This document shows positions 14,710 to 24,271 of a stretch of DNA of 44,250 nt, piece by piece. How positions within the stretch are numbered: position 1 is the stretch's first letter; the number at the start of each line of letters is the position of its first letter. The position numbers were made by a program, and so were the translations under genes. The notes beneath the pieces were generated by a model. That model searched no databases, was not told where the DNA came from, and was given only the letters and a program-made list of their open reading frames with translations. Source of the DNA: a virus. The stretch is taken from the IMG/VR virus record IMGVR_UViG_3300011253_001050, positions 1-44,250 of that record. The stretch is one strand, 5' to 3'.

Positions 14710-16874
14710 TGGCTGCACTAGATTTTCCATCATCACCAACAACCGGTGATCAATATGTCGGCGACAACGGTGCGATATATGTTTTTGATACGAACCGTTG
14801 GAAATTATTCACACCGCAAGTAAACCTTGCTGAAACCGTGATGGTCGAAGTGTTTACCGCTAGTGGTACTTGGGTTAAGCCGTCTGGATTGATTTATGCA
14901 GAGATAGACGTCGTCGGCGGCGGTGGCGGTGGCGGTGGCGGCTCTAGCGTGAACGGGTCCGTTGGATCTGGCGGGGGCAGCGGTGGATACGCAAGAGCTA
15001 CCATCCTTGCATCGGATTTAGGCGCTACAGAAACTGTTACTGTTGGCGCTGGTGGTACCGGTGGTAGTTTTGGGAACGGCTCAGTTGGCGGGACAACTAC
15101 CTTCACTCGCACAACCGGCGACAATTTGGTTGCAAATGGCGGGGAGGTTGGCGCTGGTAGAACTTCCCCTAGTTCAGTCTCTAACGGCGGCGCCGGTGGA
15201 ACCGCAACAGGCGGAGATATAAATATTGAAGGCCGCACCGCTCTTTCCGTCCCAGGTTTAGGCAGTACTGGAAACGTCGGTGGGAAAGGTGCGGACGGGT
15301 TTTTAGGATCAGGCGGGTTAGGAGCAGCAGCAAGCGCTGGCGGCGCTGGAGCAGGTTTTGGCGCTGGCGGCGGCGGCGGCCGACGTACTGGCGGAGGTGT
15401 GAATGGTGCAGGCGGCGCAGGTGCAGCTGGTGTCGTTATTGTTACCAGTCACATTGCCGCACCACGTGCAGCAGCAGGTTTGCTAGTCACAGGTGGCGTA
15501 GGTCAATCAGTGCTCTTCACTGCTAACACGACCGATGCTACTCAAACGGATATGACCTATGCAGGTGATGGTAACTTCGTTATTCCCGCCCAAACCGCAG
15601 TTGGTTTTGAAGCCTACATCACTGCGCGCGACACTGGTTCTGATGATGCGAAAGCGTGGACAGTAAAAGGGCTTATCGCGCGAGACAATGCAAACAACAC
15701 GGCGATTGTTGGATCAGTTGTTAAAGAAATTATTGCCGAGGACTCAGGTGCATCTGATTGGGATGTCACGATTGAAGCCGATGACACTTCAGAGTTACTA
15801 GAAATCAAAGTCACAGGCGAAGCCGCTACGACAATTAGCTGGCGAGCCACGATGATGTTCAATAGTGACAACGGGAATTTATCCGTTGGTGTCACTAATA
15901 CCGATGATATCGGTGTACTTCAAATAGTTGAGGGTACACCCCACACAACATACGGTACGACCACCGCTACTTTTAATTTTGACGACACCATCCCTCAAAA
16001 TACGGAAGGAACCGACACCATCGGTGGAGTTACTCTACCCTCGGTGACGATCACACCGAAAAGTGAGTTTAGTCGGTTAGTTATTGAAGCGAGCGTCCCT
16101 ATATCTGTAGATAACGCTGGTTCAGCGACCTACGGGATTGCAGTATTCCAAGACTCTACTGCAGACGCCATTGCCGCGATGGCAGGTGCTGGAGAACAAA
16201 GTCTTGTCGAGAACGTTATTTTGCGACATGAAATGGTGTCGGGAACTACCAGCGCTACAACGTTTAGTTTAAGAGTTGGTTCTAACGGCACGATTGCGGT
16301 AAATGGTACGGCGATAGCTCGCTTATTCGGCGGAGTGATGGCAACTCGCATACGAGTGACTGAGTACCTCGCCGATAATCAAATCCTCTCGAACACGATT
16401 TTGCAAACCGGTGCTTTGGTTCAAGAAATTGAAGCAACTCCGCACACAGCTTACGGTAGCACGAGCGCCAACGTAGCGTTTGATAACTCTATTCCGCAGA
16501 ACACGGAGGGGGCTAACTCAATCGGCGGTGTCACTCTGCCAACATTGACGATCACGCCCACAAACGCGAACAATCGCTTGGTTATTGAATCGAGTTATGA
16601 GGGACAAACTAGTGTAGCTGCGGCAATGACGCTGGCGTTATACCAAGACGATATAGCGAGTGCTATTGCAGTTGGTTCAACAGGGACTGCTGCGGGTTTT
16701 CAGACACAGGTAATAATGAATCACGAAATGGTAGCGGGTACAACCGACCCCATAACGTTTTCCACTCGCGTCGCGGCCAACGCAGGAACCCTTTACGTAC
16801 ACGGCAGTTCTTCTAACAGAATATATGGCGGCATCTCCGCTATGAGGCTCCGCGTCAGGGAGATTAAAGCATAA
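14709..16874 (+). CDS. glycine-rich tail adhesin
   Basis: The 721-aa protein starts with a short tip-attachment segment (DFPSSPTTGDQYVGDNGAIY). A glycine-rich domain follows (about residues 68-245) with many GGxGG runs, like the polyglycine-II adhesin tips of T4-type gp38 and related phages. Next comes a beta-rich region (about 255-400). The last part is two copies of a module of about 150 aa (about 400-555 and 570-721) that is also the C-terminus of the preceding fibre. The role is surface receptor binding or fibre tip. Both neighbours overlap it by one base (TAATG). Confidence 0.75.
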   Translation: MAALDFPSSPTTGDQYVGDNGAIYVFDTNRWKLFTPQVNLAETVMVEVFTASGTWVKPSGLIYAEIDVVGGGGGGGGGSSVNGSVGSGGGSGGYARATILASDLGATETVTVGAGGTGGSFGNGSVGGTTTFTRTTGDNLVANGGEVGAGRTSPSSVSNGGAGGTATGGDINIEGRTALSVPGLGSTGNVGGKGADGFLGSGGLGAAASAGGAGAGFGAGGGGGRRTGGGVNGAGGAGAAGVVIVTSHIAAPRAAAGLLVTGGVGQSVLFTANTTDATQTDMTYAGDGNFVIPAQTAVGFEAYITARDTGSDDAKAWTVKGLIARDNANNTAIVGSVVKEIIAEDSGASDWDVTIEADDTSELLEIKVTGEAATTISWRATMMFNSDNGNLSVGVTNTDDIGVLQIVEGTPHTTYGTTTATFNFDDTIPQNTEGTDTIGGVTLPSVTITPKSEFSRLVIEASVPISVDNAGSATYGIAVFQDSTADAIAAMAGAGEQSLVENVILRHEMVSGTTSATTFSLRVGSNGTIAVNGTAIARLFGGVMATRIRVTEYLADNQILSNTILQTGALVQEIEATPHTAYGSTSANVAFDNSIPQNTEGANSIGGVTLPTLTITPTNANNRLVIESSYEGQTSVAAAMTLALYQDDIASAIAVGSTGTAAGFQTQVIMNHEMVAGTTDPITFSTRVAANAGTLYVHGSSSNRIYGGISAMRLRVREIKA

Positions 16875-17464
16875 TGGAATTTGATCACGTCAATGAAACT
16901 ATCACGGGGCGGGTTGGTGCGCTTGCTGGTATTGCCTTCGCAAATATGTTGCACCTTGTACCAGAGAGGACTGTTACATCTGTTGCAAATGAAGACATCA
17001 CTGACTTACCAGTGGGGTTAGGGTTGTTGATGCTTGTCATCCACGAATACCGCCCAGTGACCGATTCTTCTTCGCTTCTTCTGCAAACTAGTACTAACAA
17101 CGGTTCATCATTTAACTCTACGTCTGACGCCTATCACTGGAGTCGAATGTACAACACCGTCAGCAATGGTTTCTCAGGTAATCTGAACTTCACCACCGGT
17201 AACGCAATGCTAATAGCTGATGCGCTGGGTAACGTCTCGGGTGAGAACACCTCCAGCATTCTGTTTATCACAGGAGTCCGAAATGCAGCAATAAAAACCA
17301 GCATGCATGCTATCACGCTGTTGGGTAATACAGTGGGAACGCTTAACCCAGTGGTAACGGCAGCGCAGCGCACTGGCGCAGAAGACAATAATGCTTTTCG
17401 ATTATCTTCTAGCAGCGGGAATATAGCCACCTTGACCTATTCAGCATATGGGTTGCTTGCTTAA
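16874..17464 (+). CDS. hypothetical fibre-associated protein
   Basis: The 196-aa protein is Ser/Thr/Asn-rich and beta-prone throughout (SSLLLQTSTNNGSSFNSTSD, NLNFTTGNAMLIADAL), with no cysteine or catalytic motif. Start ATG 16874 overlaps the adhesin stop as TAATG, so it is coupled to it. It most likely forms part of the adhesin complex or assists its folding. I do not recognise the family. Confidence 0.65.
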   Translation: MEFDHVNETITGRVGALAGIAFANMLHLVPERTVTSVANEDITDLPVGLGLLMLVIHEYRPVTDSSSLLLQTSTNNGSSFNSTSDAYHWSRMYNTVSNGFSGNLNFTTGNAMLIADALGNVSGENTSSILFITGVRNAAIKTSMHAITLLGNTVGTLNPVVTAAQRTGAEDNNAFRLSSSSGNIATLTYSAYGLLA

Positions 17465-17777
17465 AGCCGTGCCTTACTCACCCCCGACACACGGGATACA
17501 TCCTGACTTAGTAGATAACAAACCTAAACGGATGAGTGCAGCCAAGCGGGGCTATGGCCGTAGATGGCAGCGCTATCGCCTGAGTTATTTAAAGGCTAAT
17601 CCATTGTGTGTGAAGTGTATCGAGCAGACCAAAGCAATTGCTGCTGAGGTTGTTGATCACATCATTCCGCATAAGGGTGATCACGACTTGTTTTGGGATA
17701 AGAACAATCATCAACCCCTTTGTACCCCTTGCCACAACTACAAAACAGCCACGGAAGACGGCGGTTTCGGTAGGTAG
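17448..17777 (+). CDS. HNH endonuclease of the packaging module
   Basis: The 109-aa protein has a C-terminal HNH core: CVKC, VDHIIPHKGD, NHQPLCTPCHNYKT. This gives two zinc knuckle CxxC pairs and the catalytic His in DHI. Phages with HK97-like packaging often encode such an HNH protein next to terminase, where it cooperates with the large subunit in genome cleavage. The N-terminal 28 residues overlap the previous gene. ATG 17532 (MSAAKRGYGRRW) would give an 81-aa form that still holds the whole domain. Confidence 0.85.
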   Translation: MGCLLKAVPYSPPTHGIHPDLVDNKPKRMSAAKRGYGRRWQRYRLSYLKANPLCVKCIEQTKAIAAEVVDHIIPHKGDHDLFWDKNNHQPLCTPCHNYKTATEDGGFGR

Positions 17778-17942
17778 GCAGAGGGGGGAGGGTAAAAAGT
17801 TTTATTTGTACAAACGTAGACCGCCCCCAAAGCGTGCATTTTTTTCCACAAAAAATGTTTCGGAAAACGGCCTAGTATTTGAAATGCTGGTAGCTTTCAA
17901 GCAGGATAAGGGAATATACGTTTGTAGATACCAAATTGAATT

Positions 17943-18506
17943 ATGAACATTGAAGGGGTATTTGTTGCTTTCTCGACCGCGGCTGCAGGCTCAGGTTTCT
18001 TCTATTGGCTGCTAAGGCGATCGTTCGATTCGAGATTTCGCGAACTTGAGGCGAAAGTTGAAGCGCAGGCTAAGGAACAAGGACGACGGAGCGGTAAGGT
18101 ATTCGACAAATATTTTGAAGCAGTTATGGAATCCGCACAATTGATGCATCGCCTCGGGCACAATTTGATGGCTTATTGTGATATGGCGGAACAAATGGAG
18201 GTAAAGGGACAGTTAGGCCAAGATAGGGTGGCGGAGATTTCGCGGTGGGTAGAACATGCGAGAAGTAACGTCAGCCGTATGCACGATACTATGGCCACGG
18301 CAACCCTTTTAATGCCATTAGAAATAAGGGAGGCTCGCCGACAATTTGAACAGAGTTTTGAACAGTTTCTATTGCAATACGATTCTTGGCGAGCAGACTT
18401 GAAAACGACGCTTCCTTCGAATCTAGAATGCCGAAAATCGCTTTCTGATTTGACCTCCAAGTTTGACGTTATACGCAAAAGTATGAATGAATTACTTGAC
18501 GTTTAA
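17943..18506 (+). CDS. membrane-anchored coiled-coil protein, possible moron
   Basis: The 187-aa protein has one N-terminal membrane segment (about 5-24, VFVAFSTAAAGSGFFYWLL) with basic residues following. A long helical cytoplasmic domain (about 30-185) follows, including coiled-coil regions (FRELEAKVEAQAKEQ). It interrupts the conserved HNH-TerS order. A 165-bp AT-rich gap lies before it, with an inverted repeat TTGAAA-N10-TTTCAA (17879-17900). Its own terminator lies 40 nt after it. That independent-unit layout is typical of morons expressed from prophages. Exclusion or host modification is possible. No motif proves it. Confidence 0.65.
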   Translation: MNIEGVFVAFSTAAAGSGFFYWLLRRSFDSRFRELEAKVEAQAKEQGRRSGKVFDKYFEAVMESAQLMHRLGHNLMAYCDMAEQMEVKGQLGQDRVAEISRWVEHARSNVSRMHDTMATATLLMPLEIREARRQFEQSFEQFLLQYDSWRADLKTTLPSNLECRKSLSDLTSKFDVIRKSMNELLDV

Positions 18507-18545
18507 CCTGCCATCTTTGGTTAGATCTACCTAAACATCCAACAA

Positions 18546-18571
18546 ACCCGGTCACAGTGTCGGGTTTTTTT
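18546..18571 (+). terminator. intrinsic terminator after the coiled-coil gene
   Basis: ACCCG (18546-18550) pairs with CGGGT (18561-18565). The inner CAC/GTG extends the stem, and seven T run from 18565 to 18571. It isolates the coiled-coil gene from terminase. Confidence 0.75.
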
Positions 18572-18588
18572 ATGCCCGGTAAAAACAG

Positions 18589-18978
18589 ATGGGAAGACCA
18601 AAGACAGCCACTAATATCCTAGATGCACGAGGTGCATTTAAGAAAAACCCGGATCGCGCTCGCCCGAAAGAACCGAAGCCAAAAGGTAAGTTCCGAAAAA
18701 CGCCACCGACGCACCTGACCGATTTACAGAAAACTTGCTGGAAAGAAATCGTTAAACAAGTCCCACCCGGTGTTCTAACAGAAGCCGACCAAGTGACGTT
18801 CGAGATAATCGTCATATTGTTCGCCGAGTTCAGATTGAAAGGCGCAAAGATGTCGGCGGCGCACTTAACGCGAATGACAGCCATGATGGGGCGCATCGGA
18901 CTAGATCCAGCGGGTCGCGCAGGGTTAGTTGTTGATACCGGTGACAAACCAAACAATACCGGCTTCGATGATTTCTGA
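18589..18978 (+). CDS. terS: terminase small subunit, P27 family
   Basis: The 129-aa protein begins MGRPKTATNILDARGAFKKN. It has the basic, proline-rich N-terminus and LTDLQKTCWKEIVKQVPPGVLT-type helical core of P27-like small terminases. These recognise the packaging site and deliver DNA to the large subunit. The stop overlaps the TerL start by one base (TGATG). The ribosome-binding site of ATG 18589 is weak. Confidence 0.85.
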   Translation: MGRPKTATNILDARGAFKKNPDRARPKEPKPKGKFRKTPPTHLTDLQKTCWKEIVKQVPPGVLTEADQVTFEIIVILFAEFRLKGAKMSAAHLTRMTAMMGRIGLDPAGRAGLVVDTGDKPNNTGFDDF

Positions 18979-20624
18979 TGACCTACTGGCAACGCGCGGC
19001 GGCCTATGCCGACGCGGTATTGAATGGTGACATTCCCGCAAATGTCTTCATCAAACTGGCGTGTGAACGTTTTGTAAAGGATTTACAACGCGATGACATC
19101 TACCCAAGCGAGGAAGGCGAACGGTGGTGTAGGTTCCTGGAGCGGTTACCGCACGTTAAAGGGCCGTGGGCTTCACGTGGGGAGACGTTAAAGCTAGGTG
19201 ATTGGCAGATATTTGCGACTATCAACCTATACGGTTGGTACTACACGGCAACGAACCTACGTAGATATCGCGAAGGTTTTATCCTGGTTCCGCGTAAAAA
19301 CGGTAAATCGTTTTGGGTATCAGGTTTAGCACTTGGTCATCTGTGCATTGATGGCGCTTACGGCGCCGAAGTCTATTGCGGGGCAGCCAGTGAAAAGCAG
19401 GCATACGAGGTCTTCAAACCGGCGAGACTAATTTGTAAGCGTCTTCCGGGGTTGCGCGAACGCTTCGGAATTGAAGTAAATGCAAAGTCACTCAACAGAA
19501 TAGGTGATGGTTCTTCATTTGCGCCGGTCATTGGTAACCCCGGTGACGGTTCGTCTCCTTCGGCGGCGATTGTAGACGAATACCACGAACACAAGACGAA
19601 CGACCAAGTCGATACTTTCGTCACCGGGATGGGTGCTCGTGAACAGCCAATGCTGTTACAGATATCGACAGCCGGTAGTGATATCGGCGGCCCGTGTCAT
19701 ACGAAACAGATGGAAGTGCAAGATATCTTGCGCGGTTCCATTGAAGACGACACCGTTTTCGGTCTCATCTATGGCATAGATGAAGATGACGAATGGGACA
19801 CGATAGAGGCACAGAAAAAAGCAAACCCAAACTACGGGGTTAGCGTTGGTGAACTGTTCTTAGAAACCGAGCTGAAGAAAGCTAAGCGTTCGGCGACATA
19901 TCAGAACAGATACCGAACCAAATACTTAAACCAATGGGTAGGTGCTAAAACGGCATGGATGAACATGCTCGCTTACCAGAAGTGTCGTAATAAAGACTTA
20001 AACATAGAGAGCATGAAAGGTCGCGATGTCATCGTGACATTAGATTTGGCTTCTCGAAAGGATTTCGCAGAAATCGGATTGTTGTTTCCGAAGGGAGACA
20101 AGATGAAGGCTTTTGTGAAGCACTATTTACCCGAAGACACGATACACGAAACCACCAATAAGCGGCTACACGATTGGCACGCAGCAGGGTGGATTGAAAC
20201 GACTGAAGGTAACACGATTGATTTCCAGCAACTCGAAGACAAGTTGATAGAAATTAAACGCGATTACAACGTTATTGATACAGCGTACGACCCTTTTCAA
20301 GCGACTTATCTAGTCACTCGATTGCAAAAACTAGGATTCCCATTAACAGAGTTCAAGCAAAACTTGTTCAATATGAGCGAGCCAATGCACGAACTCGAAG
20401 CGCTAATACTCGAAGGAAATATCGAATTCGAGTACGACCCGGTGTTGATGTGGCAGTTCGGTAACGTTGTCGCGAAAGTAGATGCGAAGGGAAAAATTTA
20501 TCCAAACAAAGAACGAGACGAAGCAAAGATCGACGGCGTCGTTTCGATAATCATGGGCGTGGGCCGAAAGATAGTTAGTAAAGGCCCGGGCTTAACGAAG
20601 TCACGCGGAGTTATTGTGATATGA
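18978..20624 (+). CDS. terL: terminase large subunit
   Basis: The 548-aa packaging motor has an ATPase domain with Walker A-like VPRKNGKS at 104-111 and Walker B AAIVDEY with D200-E201. It also has an RNase H-like nuclease domain with acidic residues in VTLDLASRKD (about 355) and DTAYDPF (about 435). The length and motifs match the Terminase_1 family that works with HK97-type portals. It cuts concatemers and drives DNA into the prohead. The start overlaps terS and the stop overlaps a 51-aa gene. Confidence 0.95.
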   Translation: MTYWQRAAAYADAVLNGDIPANVFIKLACERFVKDLQRDDIYPSEEGERWCRFLERLPHVKGPWASRGETLKLGDWQIFATINLYGWYYTATNLRRYREGFILVPRKNGKSFWVSGLALGHLCIDGAYGAEVYCGAASEKQAYEVFKPARLICKRLPGLRERFGIEVNAKSLNRIGDGSSFAPVIGNPGDGSSPSAAIVDEYHEHKTNDQVDTFVTGMGAREQPMLLQISTAGSDIGGPCHTKQMEVQDILRGSIEDDTVFGLIYGIDEDDEWDTIEAQKKANPNYGVSVGELFLETELKKAKRSATYQNRYRTKYLNQWVGAKTAWMNMLAYQKCRNKDLNIESMKGRDVIVTLDLASRKDFAEIGLLFPKGDKMKAFVKHYLPEDTIHETTNKRLHDWHAAGWIETTEGNTIDFQQLEDKLIEIKRDYNVIDTAYDPFQATYLVTRLQKLGFPLTEFKQNLFNMSEPMHELEALILEGNIEFEYDPVLMWQFGNVVAKVDAKGKIYPNKERDEAKIDGVVSIIMGVGRKIVSKGPGLTKSRGVIVI

Positions 20625-20776
20625 AAGATGCACTAGAAGATGTCCTTTGTGGCTCCGGCGCGATAGCAGTTTCTTACGGCGCCTATTTAGTTTACGAGCC
20701 CGCTGGTTTTATTGTCGGTGGATTACTCCTTATCACCGGCGGATTCTTTGTCGCCAAAGCAAAGGGGCATCGCTAA
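20621..20776 (+). CDS. 51-aa small membrane protein between TerL and portal
   Basis: ATG 20621 overlaps the TerL stop (ATGA), and TAA 20774-20776 is directly followed by the portal ATG. The product starts MKDALEDVLCGSGAIAVSYG. It has one or two short Gly-rich hydrophobic segments (about 10-25 and 28-44) and a basic tail (AKAKGHR). The perfect fit between its neighbours supports a real gene. Function is unknown. It may be membrane-associated or a glycine-zipper component. Confidence 0.7.
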   Translation: MKDALEDVLCGSGAIAVSYGAYLVYEPAGFIVGGLLLITGGFFVAKAKGHR

Positions 20777-22045
20777 ATGGGCATCCTTAGCAATGCGATA
20801 AACAATCAGACGGACGGAAGCACTATCAGTACGTCCGCGGATCTCGCTGCGTTCCTTATACACGGTGGTTTCGACAGCACTGCGGGTATAAGCGTCACAC
20901 CCACAACGGCTATGGGCGTCGCCGCATGGTCATCCGGCGTGAGCTTAATAGCTGAAGCTATCGCACAGCTACCACTGAAGGTCTACAAGAGGCTTCAACC
21001 GGAAGGTAAAGAAGTCGCTATGCAGACTGCTATTTGGCGTGTACTTCACGACAAACCGAACGGGTTTCAAAACTCATTTGAATGGCGCGAGATGATGACA
21101 CTTCATCTCGTGCTTTGGGCGAACTGTTATTCGATTAAAACGTTTAACGCCCGTCGCGAAATCCTCGAAATGCTGCCGGTTCACCCGACACGCGTAAAAC
21201 CGAAATTGGATAGTTCGTTCAACGTCGTTTACGAAGTGAGAGGACCGGAAGGGCAAGTCGAGACATTTCCTAAATCAAGAATATTCCATATCAAGGATCG
21301 ACAATTCGGCGACAACATGGCCGAAGGCCGACCACGTATTCTAGATGCAAAGAACACTCTAGGGCTCGCATTAGCGGCGGAAAAGTGGGGCGGACAACTA
21401 TTCGGTAACGGTGCGCGCCCTAGTGGACTGATATCAACCGAAGAACCTGTTGGTGACGAAGAAGGTGATCGAATTATTGAGTCGTGGACGAAAGCCCACG
21501 GGGGTGACAACGCACTAGGGACAGCGATATTAGACAACGGGTTTAAGTGGACGCCGTTGGTGATGAACAATACCGATGCCCAGTTCTTAGAAACCCGAAA
21601 ATTCCAGATTGCCGAAACGGCTCGAATCCTACGTATTAACCCGGTGTTACTCGGAGAGAACGACAAAGCATCGCTAAACAATGCAGAGACCTTCGGCATT
21701 CAATTTATCAAATTCACGCTACTACCTTGGATTCGTCGATGGGAATCGGCGATTAACGATCAGTGCATCGCTGAATCGAAACGTGGAGAAATCTTTGCCG
21801 AGTTCTTAGTTGATGGACTAGAGCGTGGCGACTCTGCATCCCGGACGGCTTACTACACCGCCGGTCTCCGTGATGGTTGGTTGAACCCGAACGAAGTACG
21901 CGGCAAGGAGAACATGAATCCGATTGATGACCCTAGCGCCGATGAATACCGACGTGCCGAAAGCATTCACGGGCCTGATGATGAAGAAAACGACATAGAC
22001 GAACCGGAAGATCCGGATACTGAAGAGGAAGATACCGATGATTGA
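20777..22045 (+). CDS. portal protein, HK97 type
   Basis: The 422-aa portal of the HK97/Phage_portal family shows AAWSSGVSLIAEAIAQLPLK near the N-terminus. It also shows the typical central LLGENDKASLNNAETFGIQF segment before WIRRWESAINDQC. It forms the dodecameric ring for DNA entry and tail attachment. The last 30 residues are very acidic (DDEENDIDEPEDPDTEEEDTDD-like) and overlap the protease gene by 8 nt. Confidence 0.95.
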   Translation: MGILSNAINNQTDGSTISTSADLAAFLIHGGFDSTAGISVTPTTAMGVAAWSSGVSLIAEAIAQLPLKVYKRLQPEGKEVAMQTAIWRVLHDKPNGFQNSFEWREMMTLHLVLWANCYSIKTFNARREILEMLPVHPTRVKPKLDSSFNVVYEVRGPEGQVETFPKSRIFHIKDRQFGDNMAEGRPRILDAKNTLGLALAAEKWGGQLFGNGARPSGLISTEEPVGDEEGDRIIESWTKAHGGDNALGTAILDNGFKWTPLVMNNTDAQFLETRKFQIAETARILRINPVLLGENDKASLNNAETFGIQFIKFTLLPWIRRWESAINDQCIAESKRGEIFAEFLVDGLERGDSASRTAYYTAGLRDGWLNPNEVRGKENMNPIDDPSADEYRRAESIHGPDDEENDIDEPEDPDTEEEDTDD

Positions 22046-22853
22046 GCTACCCAAAGGCGCGCATCGTGGGCGCCGACGTTACTTTGCGAAAGTGAATCCA
22101 CGTTTTGAAGTGGAGGTTGCCGAGACAGGCGCGGACCTTTTGATTTACGACGAGATATCTCCGTTCGGTGTCAGTGCCACGCAGATACGCCAAGCGTTAG
22201 ACGAAATTGACGCACCGGATATTAATGTACGAATTAACTCGCCGGGTGGTGATGTGTTTGATGGTATTGCTATCCACAACGATTTACGAGCACACCCAGC
22301 AGACATACACGTACACGTCGTTGGTTTAGCCGCATCCGCAGCTTCATTAATCGCGATGGCCGGCGACACTATTACGATGGCCGACAACGCACATCTCATG
22401 ATTCATAACGCGTGGACATTAGCTGTTGGCGACCATAACGACTTACGTGAAATGGCGGATATATTACAAGGCATAGATACAACGCTCGCGCGAACGTATG
22501 CAAGTCGCACTGGCGTCGATGTCGATGATGTCACCGCAATGATGGACGCCGAAACGTGGCTCAGTGCTGATCAAGCAATAGAATTAGGCTTTGCCGAAGG
22601 CGTTGGCGAAAACGAAGATGTAAAAGCACTATTCGACTTAACAGTATTCAACCGAGTACCGAACTCGGTGAAACGACAAATTGAAGGTAGCTTGCGCGAT
22701 GCAGGTTACTCGAAATCGGAAGCCATCATCGCATGTGCGAAAGGTTTCCATGCGCTAGGCCGGAGTGAGTCCGGCAATCCATCCCGGAGTGAGTCTGTGG
22801 ATCAGGAAGTGCACGCTTCATTAGAAGCAGCAATCCAAAACTTCCGCGTTTAG
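22038..22853 (+). CDS. ClpP-like head maturation protease
   Basis: The 271-aa serine protease has a ClpP fold. INSPGGDVFDGIAI is the conserved beta/helix motif, Ser100 in GLAASAAS is the expected nucleophile, and His123 in LMIHN is the base. The C-terminus after about residue 235 is variable and contains a short near-duplicate (GRSESGNPSRSES). It cleaves the delta domain of the capsid protein during prohead maturation. It overlaps portal and precedes the capsid gene by 59 nt. Confidence 0.92.
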   Translation: MIELPKGAHRGRRRYFAKVNPRFEVEVAETGADLLIYDEISPFGVSATQIRQALDEIDAPDINVRINSPGGDVFDGIAIHNDLRAHPADIHVHVVGLAASAASLIAMAGDTITMADNAHLMIHNAWTLAVGDHNDLREMADILQGIDTTLARTYASRTGVDVDDVTAMMDAETWLSADQAIELGFAEGVGENEDVKALFDLTVFNRVPNSVKRQIEGSLRDAGYSKSEAIIACAKGFHALGRSESGNPSRSESVDQEVHASLEAAIQNFRV

Positions 22854-22912
22854 CGGAAATTCCCATAACTTACTTTTCCGGCCTATAGAAAGGCCGATAG
22901 AGGTGTATTGAA

Positions 22913-24217
22913 ATGAGTAAAGAATTACTAGCACTCGTGGAAGATCTGAACACGACCGTTGTCGAGTTCAAAGCGAAACACGAGCAAGAATTGAAGGAAA
23001 TCAAAGCGAAAGGTGTTGCCGACCCCTTACTTACCGAGCAGGTGAATAAGATCAATGACAACGTCATCGAACTGAGTGAAAGAATTGAAACTACCAAAGC
23101 CGAATTGAAACAGGTAGAAATTCAGGCTGCACGTCCAGCGTTTGGCGGCACCGGTGAAGCTGCCGAGAAAGAGCAAGCCTTAGCGAATCAGTTTTTTAGC
23201 GCTGTTCGCGGCGAGCCAGTCAACGCTAGTGAAGGTGAAATCGAGTCTGTACGAGAGTACCGCCCAGCGTTTCAAGGTTATCTGCGACGCGGTGATAAAG
23301 GTCTTGGCGAATTGCAAAATGCCTTGTCCGTTGGCTCTGATCCTGATGGCGGTTATTGGGTTATGCCTGACACAGGCGGCCGAATCGCGCAATTGGTTTA
23401 TGAAACATCCCCACTGCGAAGTGTAGCGGCGGTTCAGTCAATCGGTACTGATGCTTTGGAAGGCATCAACGACCTTGATGAAGCTGGCGCCGGTTGGGTT
23501 GGTGAGCAACAAACTCGAAGCGAAACGACTACACCACAAGTTGGTAAATGGCGTATTCCCGTTCACGAGCTGCACGCTTCTCCGAAAACGACTCAAAAGC
23601 TTCTCGACGATTCGATGGTTAACGTTGAGTCCTGGCTCGAAGGCAAAGTTGCGCGACGATTCGGTCGTTTAGAGAACGCTGCGTTCATCAATGGTGATGG
23701 CGTCGCTAAGCCTCGTGGCTTCCTAACTTATGCATCTGGTACCCCTTCTGCATCCGCTTGGGATGTTATGGAGCGGGTGAACACAGGTGTTAATGGTGGT
23801 TTCGCAGCCTCTCCGACTAGTGGTGACGTTTTCCACGATGTTATGGGTGCTTTGAAAGCGGAGTACTTGAATGGCTCCGTTTGGGTGATGAACCGTACGG
23901 TATTAGCTGCTGTTCGTAAGTTGAAAGACGGCGACAACAACTATCTGTGGGAGCGTTCCTTTGACGCGTCGCAGCCGTTCCAAATCCTTGGGCATCAAGT
24001 GATTCGTATGGAAGATATGCCCGCCCTCGGGACCGGTTCACTGTCTATTGCGTTTGGTAACTTCGGTGAAGGCTATCAAATCGTAGACCGTATCGGTATT
24101 CGAGTGTTGCGCGACCCGTTCACCTCAAAAGGTAACGTCGTTTTCTACACCACGAAGCGAACCGGTGGCGATGTCGTTAACTTCGAAGCTATCAAGCTTA
24201 TGAACTTTGCGGCCTAA
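22913..24217 (+). CDS. major capsid protein, HK97 fold
   Basis: The 434-aa protein starts with a charged coiled-coil scaffold (delta) domain over about residues 1-75 (LVEDLNTTVVEFKAKHEQEL). The mature capsid domain follows and ends with TTKRTGGDVVNFEAIKLMNF. Family knowledge says the delta region is removed by the upstream protease. The likely cut is somewhere near residues 85-110, but I cannot place it exactly. GAGGTG lies 9 nt before ATG 22913, a good site for a highly made protein. Confidence 0.95.
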   Translation: MSKELLALVEDLNTTVVEFKAKHEQELKEIKAKGVADPLLTEQVNKINDNVIELSERIETTKAELKQVEIQAARPAFGGTGEAAEKEQALANQFFSAVRGEPVNASEGEIESVREYRPAFQGYLRRGDKGLGELQNALSVGSDPDGGYWVMPDTGGRIAQLVYETSPLRSVAAVQSIGTDALEGINDLDEAGAGWVGEQQTRSETTTPQVGKWRIPVHELHASPKTTQKLLDDSMVNVESWLEGKVARRFGRLENAAFINGDGVAKPRGFLTYASGTPSASAWDVMERVNTGVNGGFAASPTSGDVFHDVMGALKAEYLNGSVWVMNRTVLAAVRKLKDGDNNYLWERSFDASQPFQILGHQVIRMEDMPALGTGSLSIAFGNFGEGYQIVDRIGIRVLRDPFTSKGNVVFYTTKRTGGDVVNFEAIKLMNFAA

Positions 24218-24271
24218 CTTTTTGCAGCTTATTAGCAAATAAATTGAACGCATAACTAGAGGATTACAAAG

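Noticed and set aside
14894-15238. Leftward proline-rich frame opposite the glycine-rich adhesin
   Set aside because: Poly-proline is the antisense image of the GGN glycine codons.
17638-17946. Rightward 102-codon frame overlapping the HNH gene
   Set aside because: It starts inside the HNH domain in another frame, has no ribosome-binding site and an unlikely composition.
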